In this document: positions 25,001-35,764 of the stretch, in pieces
How the letters are laid out: every line of letters begins with the position of its first letter
Position numbering within the stretch: position 1 is the stretch's first letter
Source of the DNA: Phycisphaerales bacterium
GTDB lineage: Bacteria; Planctomycetota; Phycisphaerae; Phycisphaerales; UBA1924
Reading direction: 5' to 3'
DNA length: 64,000 nt
Assembly (NCBI GenBank): GCA_028279375.1
Contig: JANQNW010000017.1
Coordinates: forward strand, 124,001 to 188,000
Notes under the pieces: model-generated
Seen by the model: only the letters and a program-made list of their open reading frames with translations
What the model was told of the DNA's origin: nothing
Databases searched by the model: none
Program-made: the position numbers and the translations under genes

Positions 25001-26645
25001 CTTCCTCGCGGGTCGCAACGAAGAGTCGGCGGAGGCGTATGGCTCGATGCTGTCGGCGGGTGTCGATACGGCGGATCAGTACATCGCGCTCCGGGCGATC
25101 GAGTCGCACACCCGCATGCAGGACTGGGCGGGCGCCGAGGCGGTGTATGAGCGTGAGTTCTCCGGCACGGAGAGCGACAGCCGCATGCTGTTGCTGTTGT
25201 CGCAGATCCGCTCGGGTCTGGGCAACACGGTCGAGGCTTCACGGCTCGTCGATGAGGCGGTTCGGATCGCTCCGAATGATCCGCGTCCTTTCGTGGTTCG
25301 CGCGCAGATGAACATGACCGACGATGCGCTGTATCGCGACGTGGTGCGTGATCTGAAGCAGGCGATCGCGTTGCAGCCTTCGATGATCCAGGGGTATCTG
25401 ATGCTCGCGGATCTCGAGCGGCGGCGCGGCGACCTGCGGGCGGCGATCGGCGAGCTTCGCCAGGGCATGGAGGCGGTTCCGGAGTCTGACGACATTCGAC
25501 AGACGCTGATTCGCTATCTGCTGGCGGCGCGCGAATACGAGGGCGCTCAGCTTGCGGTGCAGGAGGCGGTCGAACTGAGCGACGGGGATGTCTCGTGGGT
25601 GCTCGCCGCGGGCGATGTGTATCGAGCGTCGGCGACGGCGGCGCAGTCTGAGGGTCGTCGACAGTCGGCGTCGACGCAATGGTCGAGAGCGGTCGACTGG
25701 TATGCCCGCGCCTCGGAGTTGGAGCCGGATTCGCGTGAGATTTCGCGACGCCGGGTCAAGGCCATGTTGGAGGCGGACAGTGAGAACGCCGGCGATGCGC
25801 TGCGGATTCTGGATGAGATCGGCTCGGACGTGAACACGCTCCCGGGATTGATGATCCTCAAGGCGCGCGCGCTTGCGCTCGAGGGCGAGTCGGAGGAGGC
25901 GAAGCAGCTGGCGGCGGACGCGCTTGCGGTCGTCGACAGCTCGTACGCGTACGGGCTCTGGTACAACGAGATCAAGGACCTGATGCCGCGTCGTCTGCTG
26001 GTGGAGTTCATGCTTGGGCTGACGCCGCCGGAGTCGATCACTGGCGTGTGGGAGGTGTACCTGGCGCGCATCCGCCTGCCTGACTTCGATGCGCATGATG
26101 AGCTCGTGTCGAATCTGCGTCGGGTTGAACCGATCGTTGTCGAGCCTGCGGATCGGAGTGAGCTGTACTCGGTCCTCGGCACGATCTTCTACGCCAACGG
26201 TCGCTTCGAGGAGGCGGCGGAGGCGTTCGAGGCGGGTCTCGAGGTTGATCCTTCGGATCGCGAGTTCCTGAACAACCTGGCGTTCACGCTGGCGGACAAG
26301 CTCGGGCGTCTGGAAGAGGCGCTGGAGTATGCGGAGCGCGCCGTGGCGTTGTATCCAACGGATTCCGGCCTGCTGGACACGATGGGCTACATCTACCTTC
26401 GGCTGGGGCGTGAGGGTCAGGCGGAGCAGTTCCTGTCGCGGGCGTTGACGCACGCGTCGCGAGCGTCCGAGCAGGTTCCCGCCCATTTGCACCTGGCGCA
26501 GGTGAAGCTGAACCAGGGGAACACGGCTATGGCCCGCAGGCAGCTCAATGACGCGTCGGACCTTCTGGACCGGAATCCGGGGTTGATCGCGGAATATGGT
26601 CCGGAGCTTGACCGACTGATGGAGGCGCTGAATAGCGCCGAATAA
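22059..26645 (+). CDS. Giant TPR-repeat protein of the EPS/exosortase locus
   Basis: A 1528-residue protein with one N-terminal membrane helix (VKFIVILSVVLVLMFGGVMA, residues ~7-30) and then almost entirely TPR-like helical hairpins. Clear repeats include the opening YIELGDKLKAEGDQAQAVKM, then TAWRLLGQVQLQLGQSADAV and FYANGRFEEAAEAFEAGLEV near the C-terminus. It corresponds in position and design to the large TPR proteins found in PEP-CTERM/EPS loci (PrsT type), but is longer. It is probably a periplasmic scaffold linking export or synthesis proteins. It starts 15 bases after EpsI, with AGGACAG upstream. Confidence 0.88.
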   Translation: MASRVNVKFIVILSVVLVLMFGGVMALLYSVLTRDGEDYIELGDKLKAEGDQAQAVKMYEKAVGHDPTNVEWLNIWLDNLLEWTPPTQVEYEKAYGTYYMGILRALAQVLEYDPAAQRQLLDAQYQQISLTGGSAEAWEQLLVQSESSYERLNSNSVEAEQIRRYIGLAAIQMMLRLPEDAIVREKAFEHMTAAAEADPQDLECLLGLVQWESSEWGRARRTGRPEVADKHLAQLDARLAELDQRFPAHPRVEQSLLRRNIESSLIGKGTRQERVDILRSMQGAEEETLSAYRTSDYQPTASDLDDLRRTLVLLRPEDSAETMLAVTDIALSHDPTDPLLLFYRGQRLRDMRRDEDAIEAFQTVIDLEDRPVSLRGLILSNFRTAATFEQAEAQLRQWERAAGTPGQDERLEQARERYAALVEIVQGGDQAPQAMLIEAKIAMAEGDSRGAIQILNDLDTQTGRENIEVKKLLAASLLTMGQEGAAREQYDVVTEKAPWDSQGALAAVPLDIKMQDYDRARERLQAALRYNPDNPVLNTRLEEVLVAAGQSEGVKDPLLQRMAEAQRLVRQDRHAEAKPIVEAALSQFGEDPRLLGMLIEIVAQERDTEELTAVVDRALASYPENTAFRQIKERLEFYNIAPEDRAGLVEGKIDEADIPEMQKELQKYTLFRRIDDRARAREHLDRAATLDPEHPGVIDALFVEALADDDLEAARRHAQTASRVDADQCGGALFAARLHLAEGDLAAAMSTLQRGVEQAPFNPTAWRLLGQVQLQLGQSADAVVSLQKSYDINPSDAENAEIYIRGLAQLQMNARALEVARQAHGLSPNDPGLNDIWLVLEENSGDKGLALRERTKRYDANPLNERNTIAYLSLLMDLEQWDQARAVLESVRAQQDSLPLALQNARMQALTGDESVEQGQEILKSYIAGLGADMNEEPYVAMARFLLEFDRVDLALAAFRQAETHQDPATMSATRAKADFLFLAGRNEESAEAYGSMLSAGVDTADQYIALRAIESHTRMQDWAGAEAVYEREFSGTESDSRMLLLLSQIRSGLGNTVEASRLVDEAVRIAPNDPRPFVVRAQMNMTDDALYRDVVRDLKQAIALQPSMIQGYLMLADLERRRGDLRAAIGELRQGMEAVPESDDIRQTLIRYLLAAREYEGAQLAVQEAVELSDGDVSWVLAAGDVYRASATAAQSEGRRQSASTQWSRAVDWYARASELEPDSREISRRRVKAMLEADSENAGDALRILDEIGSDVNTLPGLMILKARALALEGESEEAKQLAADALAVVDSSYAYGLWYNEIKDLMPRRLLVEFMLGLTPPESITGVWEVYLARIRLPDFDAHDELVSNLRRVEPIVVEPADRSELYSVLGTIFYANGRFEEAAEAFEAGLEVDPSDREFLNNLAFTLADKLGRLEEALEYAERAVALYPTDSGLLDTMGYIYLRLGREGQAEQFLSRALTHASRASEQVPAHLHLAQVKLNQGNTAMARRQLNDASDLLDRNPGLIAEYGPELDRLMEALNSAE

Positions 26646-26761
26646 AGGATGGCGTTCGCTAGCGCCGGCGTGTCCCGTCGTGGGGGTTGCCGGCTGGTGG
26701 AATCGAACCGGACGGCCCTCGTGGGTCGTATGTGAGAGATAGAGAGAGGACGGATCGTCGC

Positions 26762-29068
26762 ATGGTTTCTACAGCACCACCCTCCGCACAGCGACCGCCC
26801 GGAGCGCGCCCGCCGGCGCGCCCGCCGCAGGGCGCATCGCCTGCGGCGACGGCGATCGACCCCCGGAAGCTGCTGTTGCAGTACTGGCCCTGGATGATTG
26901 GGGCCGGATTCATGGGCATCGTCCTCGGCATCGGCGTTCACTTTGCGCTGTTGAAGACGTATCCGCTCTTTGACGGCACTGTGTATTTCGAGTTCTATTC
27001 GTCGATCGAGCGCGCTGACGACGCGCGTCAGATGTCTGATTCGTCCGAGGCGGAAATCGAACGATTTATTGGTTCGCAGGTCGCGCGCATGATCTCGGAG
27101 AGCACGCTCAAGAAGGCGGTGCAGGACCCGCAGGTGCGATCCGATACACGATGGATTCGGCCGTATACGAAGAATGGCGCGATTGACATTCCGGACGCTT
27201 CTCTCGAACTCGAGGAGATCACGAAGGCGCGTCTGCTGCCGGACTCGAACATCGTCGAGCTGAAGGTCACGACGACGAACAAGACTGATTGCGCGACGCT
27301 GGTGAAGGCGATCAAGGAGGCGTACCTCGACGCCCTTCGCCAGGAGCAGCGCGAGAGGAGTCTTGACCTCCTCGAGCCCTTGAATCGCCGGCTTACGGCG
27401 ACGCAGGAGGAACGCGTGCTCAAGCAGGAGCGCATGAGCCGCCTCTTTGAAGAGTCGGATCTCGACACGCTCGAGGAGCAGTTGTCGCTGGAGCAGACGG
27501 AGATCGAGAATCTGCTGCCGGTTGTCGTGGACACCTCGTACAACCTGGAGCTCTATCGGGAGCAGCAGGCGCAGTACCAGGCGATGCTCAACAATCCGGG
27601 CGGTCCGAAGTTTCCGGAGGATGTGAAACTGCAGGTCGAGCAGGATCCGATCATGCTGAATCTGCGCGGGCAGATTGCGCAGCTGAAGGCGTCGTTGCTT
27701 GCGGTGCAGGAGCAGTACGGTCCGAACCATCGCGAAGCGCGTCGGCTGGAGCGGATTATCACCGGCACGACGATTCAGACTGAGAAGGAGCGCGAGAAGC
27801 TGCATGGCGAGCGCTTCGCTGAGACGATGGAGTCGCTTCAGGTCCAGATCCAGAATCTCTCGGCGACGCTCGAGGAGACGGAGGCGCAGCTCAATGATGC
27901 GCGCATCAAGCTCACGGAGCTGAATCGCATACGCCAGGATTACGAGACGCTCGAGGAAGAGACGGTGCGTCTTGCCGAGCAGGAGCTCGAACTCAAGGAT
28001 CGAATTGACGAGCAGCAGGCCGTGCTGCAGCGATCGGATTCGACGCGCGTGAACGTGATCCAGGATGCGCAGCGTCCGGACCGGCCGTCGTTCCCGAAGT
28101 GGTTCATCGTGATGCCTGTGGTCGCGTTCCTGTGCGTGATGGCGACGGCGGGCGTGATTCTGCTTCGTGAGCTGATGGAGCAGCGTGTGCGTGGTCCGGC
28201 TGATCTTCGCGCGGTGCCTCGCGCTCGCGTGCTCGGCGTGTTGCCGGCGCTCTCAGAGGATCCATCACGTCCTGACGCGTTCGAGACCGCGGTTCGCGAT
28301 CGTCCGGCGGGCGTCGTGGCGGAGTGCGTGCGTCAGCTTCGCGGCGATCTGCTGAAGAAGATGATTCGCGGGAATCACAAGTCGCTGCTGATCATGGGCG
28401 GCATGCCGGAATCCGGCGCGACGTCCGTTGTGATCAACCTGGCGATCAGCATGGCGGCGAATCAGTATCGCGTGCTGGTGGTCGACGCGAATCTTCGCAA
28501 GTCGAAGGTGCACGCCATCATGAATGTGGCGGGGTATCCGGGATTGTGCGAGGCGATGGAAGGCGAAGTTCAGCTTGCTGATGTGATTCAGAAGACGGAC
28601 TTCGACGGCATCGACGTGCTCGCCGCGGGCGAGGCGGATCAGGCTTCATTCGAGCGTTTGTCTTCCGAGGCGATGAAGCGTCAGATTGCGCAGGTGCGTG
28701 ATCAGTACGACTTCGTGCTGATCGACTCGGCGCCGGCGATCGTGTCCAGCGATGCGATGGCGCTTGCGCAGCATGCGGACGCTTCGGCGCTGGTCGTGCG
28801 AGCGTTCGGCGAGAAACGCGGACTGGTTGGGCGCATCGGCGGCCAGCTCGAGGATTCGCACTCTGACTATCTGGGTGTGATCATCAACGCAGTGCGCGCC
28901 AGCGCCGGCGGGTACTTCCGCCGCAACTTCCGCGCGACCCATGCGTATGTTCGCGATATGCCCGACCGTGGGGCCTCGATCGATCAACTCCGGGCGCCGG
29001 AGACGGTCGAGCGAAAGAAGAAGGAAGAGGCCTCGGATTCGAGCGCCAATGGTGAGATCGAGCATTGA
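26762..29068 (+). CDS. Wzz-type chain-length protein fused to BY-kinase-like domain
   Basis: A 768-residue protein: a Pro-rich N-terminus, a first membrane helix (~43-65), a long coiled-coil periplasmic region (~190-430, many Glu/Gln/Leu), a second helix (~447-471), and a cytoplasmic ATPase-like domain. The ATPase part keeps the Walker A' region RVLVVDANLRKSKVHAIM and the Walker B FVLIDSAPAIVSSDAM. The P-loop reads GGMPESGATS (546-555), with Ala553 where bacterial tyrosine kinases have Lys. There is no C-terminal tyrosine cluster. It probably controls chain length; kinase activity is doubtful. Confidence 0.87.
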   Translation: MVSTAPPSAQRPPGARPPARPPQGASPAATAIDPRKLLLQYWPWMIGAGFMGIVLGIGVHFALLKTYPLFDGTVYFEFYSSIERADDARQMSDSSEAEIERFIGSQVARMISESTLKKAVQDPQVRSDTRWIRPYTKNGAIDIPDASLELEEITKARLLPDSNIVELKVTTTNKTDCATLVKAIKEAYLDALRQEQRERSLDLLEPLNRRLTATQEERVLKQERMSRLFEESDLDTLEEQLSLEQTEIENLLPVVVDTSYNLELYREQQAQYQAMLNNPGGPKFPEDVKLQVEQDPIMLNLRGQIAQLKASLLAVQEQYGPNHREARRLERIITGTTIQTEKEREKLHGERFAETMESLQVQIQNLSATLEETEAQLNDARIKLTELNRIRQDYETLEEETVRLAEQELELKDRIDEQQAVLQRSDSTRVNVIQDAQRPDRPSFPKWFIVMPVVAFLCVMATAGVILLRELMEQRVRGPADLRAVPRARVLGVLPALSEDPSRPDAFETAVRDRPAGVVAECVRQLRGDLLKKMIRGNHKSLLIMGGMPESGATSVVINLAISMAANQYRVLVVDANLRKSKVHAIMNVAGYPGLCEAMEGEVQLADVIQKTDFDGIDVLAAGEADQASFERLSSEAMKRQIAQVRDQYDFVLIDSAPAIVSSDAMALAQHADASALVVRAFGEKRGLVGRIGGQLEDSHSDYLGVIINAVRASAGGYFRRNFRATHAYVRDMPDRGASIDQLRAPETVERKKKEEASDSSANGEIEH

Positions 29069-29137
29069 TTGCGGATTGGCCCATGACTGTGCAAGCCCGC
29101 GCTTTGGTGAGGCGTTAGTCGGGGCGGTCTGCGCGTT

Positions 29138-30556
29138 ATGAATTCATCGGGTCCCATTTTCGACACGTCGCCGTTCAGCGGGTTCTTCTCTGATCCCTCT
29201 TCGGTGGACGTCGCGCCGGCGGCAGTCGTCTCGGCGCCGACAGAGATCACGGGCCTCGCGCTCTTCAACAGCTTCATGGGCGTCTTCGTGGTCGCCTTCA
29301 TGGTGACGCTGATCGCGACGCCGATCATGCGCCGGCTGGCGATGCGCTACGGCGTGATCGACCGGCCGACGGATCCCAGGAAGGTGCATCGTCTGCCGGT
29401 GGCGTATCTCGGCGGCGTCGCCGTGTTTCTTGGTCTGCTCTCGGGCGTGGCGTTCAGCTATGCGATGACGCTGATCGATCCGCAATCGAATCCGTTGCGT
29501 GAAGGACACGTGATGGGGGCGCGGCAGCTGCTTGTGCCATGGCCGATCGTGTTCGGCATGATGCTGATCATGCTCGCGGGGCTGATCGACGACGTCGTGG
29601 GCATCAGTCCGCGCGTGAAGGTCGCGATGCAGCTCGTGGCGGCGGCGGCGCTGGCGATGGACAACATCGGCGTGCGTCTGGCGGCGGGGCTGATGTATCC
29701 GCTGGGACGGCTCGTCGGCAATGAACGGCTGCTGTATCTGATCGGCGAGGGGATCCTGCCGAATCCGATCCAGCTGGATTTGGTCTACTGGGCGGGCACG
29801 GCGATCATCGCGATCTTCATTCTCGGCGCCTGCAACGCCAGCAATCTCATCGACGGGCTGGACGGTCTGTGCACCGGCGTGACGGCGATCGCTTCGCTGG
29901 GGCTGCTGCTTCTGGCCTTCGGCATGGCGCTGAACAACGACGGGCCGTTGGATTCGGCGCGCATCGTGATGTGCATGGCGCTGTTGGGCGCGTGTCTGGG
30001 GTTCCTGCCATACAACTTCAACCCGGCGACGATATTCCTGGGCGACTGCGGGTCGCTGCTGCTCGGATTCACGACGATCGCGGTCGTGCTGACGCTGGGC
30101 GATACGGGGAAGACGCCGTTGGTTGTGGCCGGCCTGCTCGTGTATTCGCTGCCGATCATCGACACGACGCTCGCGATCGTGCGCCGGAAGCTCTCGGGTC
30201 TGCCGATGAGCGCTCCGGATGATGAGCACCTGCATCACCAGCTCAAGCGCGTGCTGGGCGTGAAGGGCGCCGTCTTCAGCCTGTACGGCATCTCCGGCGT
30301 CTTCATGGGTCTTGGACTGATCGTCAGCGAAGGCCGGGCGCGCTTTGCGTACATGATCGCGCTGGTGCTCGCGGCGTTCATCGGCGTGACGGCCGTGAAG
30401 ATCGGTCAGCGCAAGCGGATCGAGGAGCAGGCGCTGGCGATGATGGCGGCGCCGGCGAAGCGGGATCCGGCGACGGGTTCGCTGATCGGCGCGTCGAAGT
30501 CGACGACCGGCAAGAGCAAGGCGAAGTCGCGCGAGGAGCTGCCGGAAACGGTGTAG
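29138..30556 (+). CDS. WecA/MraY-family undecaprenyl-phosphate sugar-1-phosphate transferase
   Basis: A 472-residue polytopic enzyme of the GT4/MraY-WecA superfamily, which transfers a sugar-1-phosphate from a UDP-sugar to undecaprenyl phosphate and so starts a glycan chain. Signatures are DRPTDPRKVHRLPVAYLGG, AGLIDDVVG (Asp pair), ACNASNLIDGLDGL, IFLGDCGSLLLGF and the cytoplasmic His motif DDEHLHHQLKRVLG. About ten membrane helices are visible. The Lys/Thr/Ser-rich tail is an extension. It closes the EPS locus, and a bidirectional terminator follows. The sugar is probably an N-acetylhexosamine, by family. Confidence 0.93.
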   Translation: MNSSGPIFDTSPFSGFFSDPSSVDVAPAAVVSAPTEITGLALFNSFMGVFVVAFMVTLIATPIMRRLAMRYGVIDRPTDPRKVHRLPVAYLGGVAVFLGLLSGVAFSYAMTLIDPQSNPLREGHVMGARQLLVPWPIVFGMMLIMLAGLIDDVVGISPRVKVAMQLVAAAALAMDNIGVRLAAGLMYPLGRLVGNERLLYLIGEGILPNPIQLDLVYWAGTAIIAIFILGACNASNLIDGLDGLCTGVTAIASLGLLLLAFGMALNNDGPLDSARIVMCMALLGACLGFLPYNFNPATIFLGDCGSLLLGFTTIAVVLTLGDTGKTPLVVAGLLVYSLPIIDTTLAIVRRKLSGLPMSAPDDEHLHHQLKRVLGVKGAVFSLYGISGVFMGLGLIVSEGRARFAYMIALVLAAFIGVTAVKIGQRKRIEEQALAMMAAPAKRDPATGSLIGASKSTTGKSKAKSREELPETV

Positions 30557-30615
30557 GCTCCTTGGCTCGACGATTCCGGCCTCTCGTCGTCAAGAACCGA
30601 ACAACGCAATGAAAA

Positions 30616-30643
30616 CGCCCGACGCGCTGGAGCGCATCGGGCG
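30616..30643. terminator. Bidirectional terminator between the EPS locus and prkA
   Basis: A long hairpin, CGCCCGA-c-GCGCT, gg loop, AGCGC-a-TCGGGCG (12 base pairs, one mismatch). On the minus strand it is followed by TTTTC, so it best serves prkA; it also lies 60 bases past the plus-strand WecA-like gene. The two genes converge here. Confidence 0.75.
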
Positions 30644-30672
30644 GTTGTGGGTCTCGGGATCGATCGAGCGAA

Positions 30673-32781
<2,109 letters not shown>

Positions 32782-33174
32782 GATCGCGAGACCTCCCGCA
32801 GACCTCATGCGCCGCGACGGCGGCGCGGAGGCGGATGCGTTCGTGTGACAACGCGTCTGTGCGCGGGGGTGCGCAGCAGGAGCGGCTGCCCGGCGCTGCG
32901 CTATCCATAGAGCGCAGTCCGAGTCGTCTCTGTGCTATCGGCCTTCTGAAAGGGGCCCGAAAGTCTTATCGCCGCGGGGTGCGGCTGGAATCGGCGCCGG
33001 TCGCTGTAACGCGACTGGACGTGTTCTCTGTGCGTCGCCGATGTATTGTTCGCACGTCAAGCGGGCGCGGCGCCAGCTTCGTGAAGGGATTTGTGTGATT
33101 CCCATAAGGTGTTCGCCTGTGCATCGGCGCCCGGGTCACGTCCATAACGCAGCGCAAAGGAGTTGATCGGCGGG
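32782..33174. other. Intergenic region between prkA and trmB
   Basis: A 393-base divergent spacer. The longest frame in it (32835-33098, plus) is Arg/Ser-rich, lacks a ribosome site and looks like chance. I see no convincing hairpin, repeat or consensus promoter, although both flanking genes need one here. Confidence 0.5.
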
Positions 33175-33894
33175 ATGAGTTTCGGTCTTGGACACGGCAA
33201 GTCGCTCTCGGCAGGTGAGATCGGCCTGACGATGGATGACCTGGCGCCCATGCCTGACGCGGCGCTGGGGCCTGCTGGCGATCCCTCGCTCGCGTGGATC
33301 GATCCTCGCGGGTGGTTCGAGGACGCCTCAGCGTCATTTGAGCTGGAGATCGGCTCGGGGAAGGGGACGTTCATCCTCGAGCAGGCGCAGCGACAGCCGG
33401 AGACGAACTTCCTGGGGATCGAGTGGGCCCGCGAGTTTTATCTGTACGCGGCGGATCGGATCCGACGGCGCGGGCTGACGAACGTTCGGATGCTGCACGC
33501 GGACGCGACAGAGATCCTGCGTTGGCGCATGCCGCCGGGGATCATCGATGTGATCCACCTTTATTTCAGCGATCCGTGGCCCAAGAAGAAGCACCAGAAG
33601 CGCCGCGTGGTGCAGGACGCGTTCCTGGCGAATGCGCATCGGGCGCTGAAGGCTGGCGGCGAGCTGCGGATCGTCACGGATCACCCCGAGTACTGGGTGT
33701 GGATGGAGGCGCACTTCGATCGATGGTCGAGCGCCGAGGGGGTTGACGGCCTTCGATTTGACCGAGAGGCGTTCACGTCCGAGAAGCGTGCGCATGGCGC
33801 GGGTGAGGGCGAACTGGTGGGGACGAATTTCGAGCGGAAGTACGCGCGCGAGGGACGTCCATTCAACGCCGCGGCGCTGCGCAAGCCTGCATAG
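33175..33894 (+). CDS. trmB: tRNA (guanine-N7)-methyltransferase
   Basis: A 239-residue TrmB, which methylates guanosine 46 of tRNA with S-adenosylmethionine. The SAM-binding motif is ELEIGSGKGTFILEQA (GSGKG at 60-64), followed by FLGIEWAREF. The signature YFSDPWPKKKHQKRR carries the catalytic/tRNA-binding Asp and basic cluster, and TNFERKYAREG is the closing motif. An N-terminal extension of ~50 residues is unusual but short. AAAGGAG lies 12 bases before the ATG; a TTG at 33163 is less likely. The gene stands alone on the plus strand. Confidence 0.93.
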   Translation: MSFGLGHGKSLSAGEIGLTMDDLAPMPDAALGPAGDPSLAWIDPRGWFEDASASFELEIGSGKGTFILEQAQRQPETNFLGIEWAREFYLYAADRIRRRGLTNVRMLHADATEILRWRMPPGIIDVIHLYFSDPWPKKKHQKRRVVQDAFLANAHRALKAGGELRIVTDHPEYWVWMEAHFDRWSSAEGVDGLRFDREAFTSEKRAHGAGEGELVGTNFERKYAREGRPFNAAALRKPA

Positions 33895-34051
33895 GGACCG
33901 GACGCGTGCGGGGCTCGCGGGAATCGGGGTCCATCGGGGGATGCGGGCGTTATGCGGCCCGCGGCATGGGTCGATGAATGGTTGGTCCAGGCGCGTTCCG
34001 CCCCGCGGCGTGTGAGGCGAGCGCATCGGCCTGCTGTCTTCGAGAACCGGC

Positions 34052-35689
34052 ATGCAGACCCGTCCGACATGGCGGCGTGTGTCCCAGTTGCGCGCGAATC
34101 CCACGCGCGCCTGTGTGATGCTTGCGCTGACCCTTGGCGGGATCTTCATTGGCATGGGCGCGCTGGAGGCTCTTGGAGCGGCGGCGCTGTGGCGCTATGC
34201 GCTGGTTGGCTCGGGTCTGGCGGCCGCGGCGCTTCTGCCATTGATCGGCGCCGTGATGCGCCGTGATGCGGCGCGGATGGACTCGGAGATCCGTATGCAG
34301 ACGGAGCGCCTGGCGCGCGTCGCATCCGAGGACTCGACGCCGGTAACGGGTCTGGGCGAGGGGACGTCGCTGGAGGACCTGGAGCTGATCTCGATCGAGA
34401 TGGCGCGTCGATACGCGGATGTGTGCGATGAGCGCGACAGCATTCGGGAGAAGATGAAGCGCGCCCGGCGCGAGCGCCAGGAGGCGGATGACGCGAGCCG
34501 CACGAAGAGCGAGTTTCTCGCGAATATGAGCCATGAGATTCGCACGCCGATGACCGCGATTCTCGGGTATTCGGATCTGCTGATGGATCCGGAGCTCGAC
34601 GAAGAGCAGCGCCTCGAGAATGTGCGGACGATCCGGCGAAACTGTGATCACCTGCTGACGGTCATCAATGACATTCTCGATATCTCGCGCATCGAATCGG
34701 GGCGCATGCAGCTGGAGCAGATTCCCTGCTCGCCGATCCAGGTGATGGAGGAGATTCAGTCGCTGATGGGCGCCAAGGCGCGCAGCAAGGGGCTGTCGCT
34801 CGATATCGATTTCAAGTTCCCGATTCCCCGCCAGATGACGACGGATCCGGTGCGATTGCGTCAGATCCTGCTGAACCTGATCGGCAACGCGATCAAGTTC
34901 ACACAAGAGGGCGGCGTGCGGGTCGATGTGAGCATGCGCGCCTCGCGCGCGATGAGCCCGCGAGTGTGTTTCGAGGTGTCGGATACGGGGATCGGCATGA
35001 CGCCCGAGCAGCTCGACATCATCTTCCAGCCCTTCAGCCAGGCGGATGGCTCAACGACGCGGCGCTTCGGCGGCACGGGGCTCGGGCTTGCGATCTCTGA
35101 ACGCCTCGCTGAGATGCTCGGCGGTTCGCTGACGGTCGAGAGCGCCGTCGGCGAGGGAAGCCGGTTCACCGTGATCATCAATCCGGGTCCGCTGAAGGAA
35201 GGGGACACGGCGTGGGTGAAGGAGGATGTGAGCGAGAAGCCGGTGGAGATCAACTCCGAGGATCGGCTGACGCCGCTTGATTGCCGCATCCTGCTGGCGG
35301 AGGACGGGCCGGACAATCAGAAGCTGATCAGCTTCCATCTGCGCAAGGCAGGGGCGATCGTGGACATCGCCGAAAACGGGCGCATCGCGTGCGAGATGTG
35401 CCAGGAGGCGATGGATGGCGGCGCGCCGTATGAACTGATCCTGATGGACATGCAGATGCCGGAGATGGATGGGTACAAGGCCGCCTCGACCCTGCGCGAA
35501 CGCGGCGTGCGCACGCCGATCATGGCGTTGACGGCGCACGCGATGAGCACGGACCGCGACAAGTGTCTGAACGCGGGGTGTGATGACTACGCGACGAAGC
35601 CGATCGATCGGGTGCTGCTGATTGACAAGTGCGCGGAGCTGGTTTCGGCGTCGCGTCTGCGGGATGAGGGGGCGGCGCAGGCGTCGTAG
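34052..35689 (+). CDS. Hybrid sensor histidine kinase with receiver domain
   Basis: A 545-residue membrane kinase. Two N-terminal helices (~20-40 and ~45-67) flank almost no periplasmic loop. A coiled segment follows, then HisKA with His161 in [11 protein letters not shown]. The HATPase domain has [24 protein letters not shown] and [12 protein letters not shown]-terminal receiver has Asp466 in [13 protein letters not shown] and Lys in YATKPIDR. With no sensory domain, it may sense the membrane or cytoplasmic signals. No HPt or response regulator is adjacent, so the relay partner is elsewhere. Confidence 0.93.
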   Translation: MQTRPTWRRVSQLRANPTRACVMLALTLGGIFIGMGALEALGAAALWRYALVGSGLAAAALLPLIGAVMRRDAARMDSEIRMQTERLARVASEDSTPVTGLGEGTSLEDLELISIEMARRYADVCDERDSIREKMKRARRERQEADDASRTKSEFLANMSHEIRTPMTAILGYSDLLMDPELDEEQRLENVRTIRRNCDHLLTVINDILDISRIESGRMQLEQIPCSPIQVMEEIQSLMGAKARSKGLSLDIDFKFPIPRQMTTDPVRLRQILLNLIGNAIKFTQEGGVRVDVSMRASRAMSPRVCFEVSDTGIGMTPEQLDIIFQPFSQADGSTTRRFGGTGLGLAISERLAEMLGGSLTVESAVGEGSRFTVIINPGPLKEGDTAWVKEDVSEKPVEINSEDRLTPLDCRILLAEDGPDNQKLISFHLRKAGAIVDIAENGRIACEMCQEAMDGGAPYELILMDMQMPEMDGYKAASTLRERGVRTPIMALTAHAMSTDRDKCLNAGCDDYATKPIDRVLLIDKCAELVSASRLRDEGAAQAS

Positions 35690-35764
35690 TCGATCGTTCG
35701 CTCGTCGATCGCAACCAGACAATGGAGTGGATCAGGCGTGTCGCGCACTGCGAATAGTGGTGTG

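Noticed and set aside
32835-33098. Possible 87-codon gene in the prkA-trmB spacer
   Set aside because: No ribosome site, no hydrophobic or conserved pattern, Arg/Ser-rich composition expected by chance.
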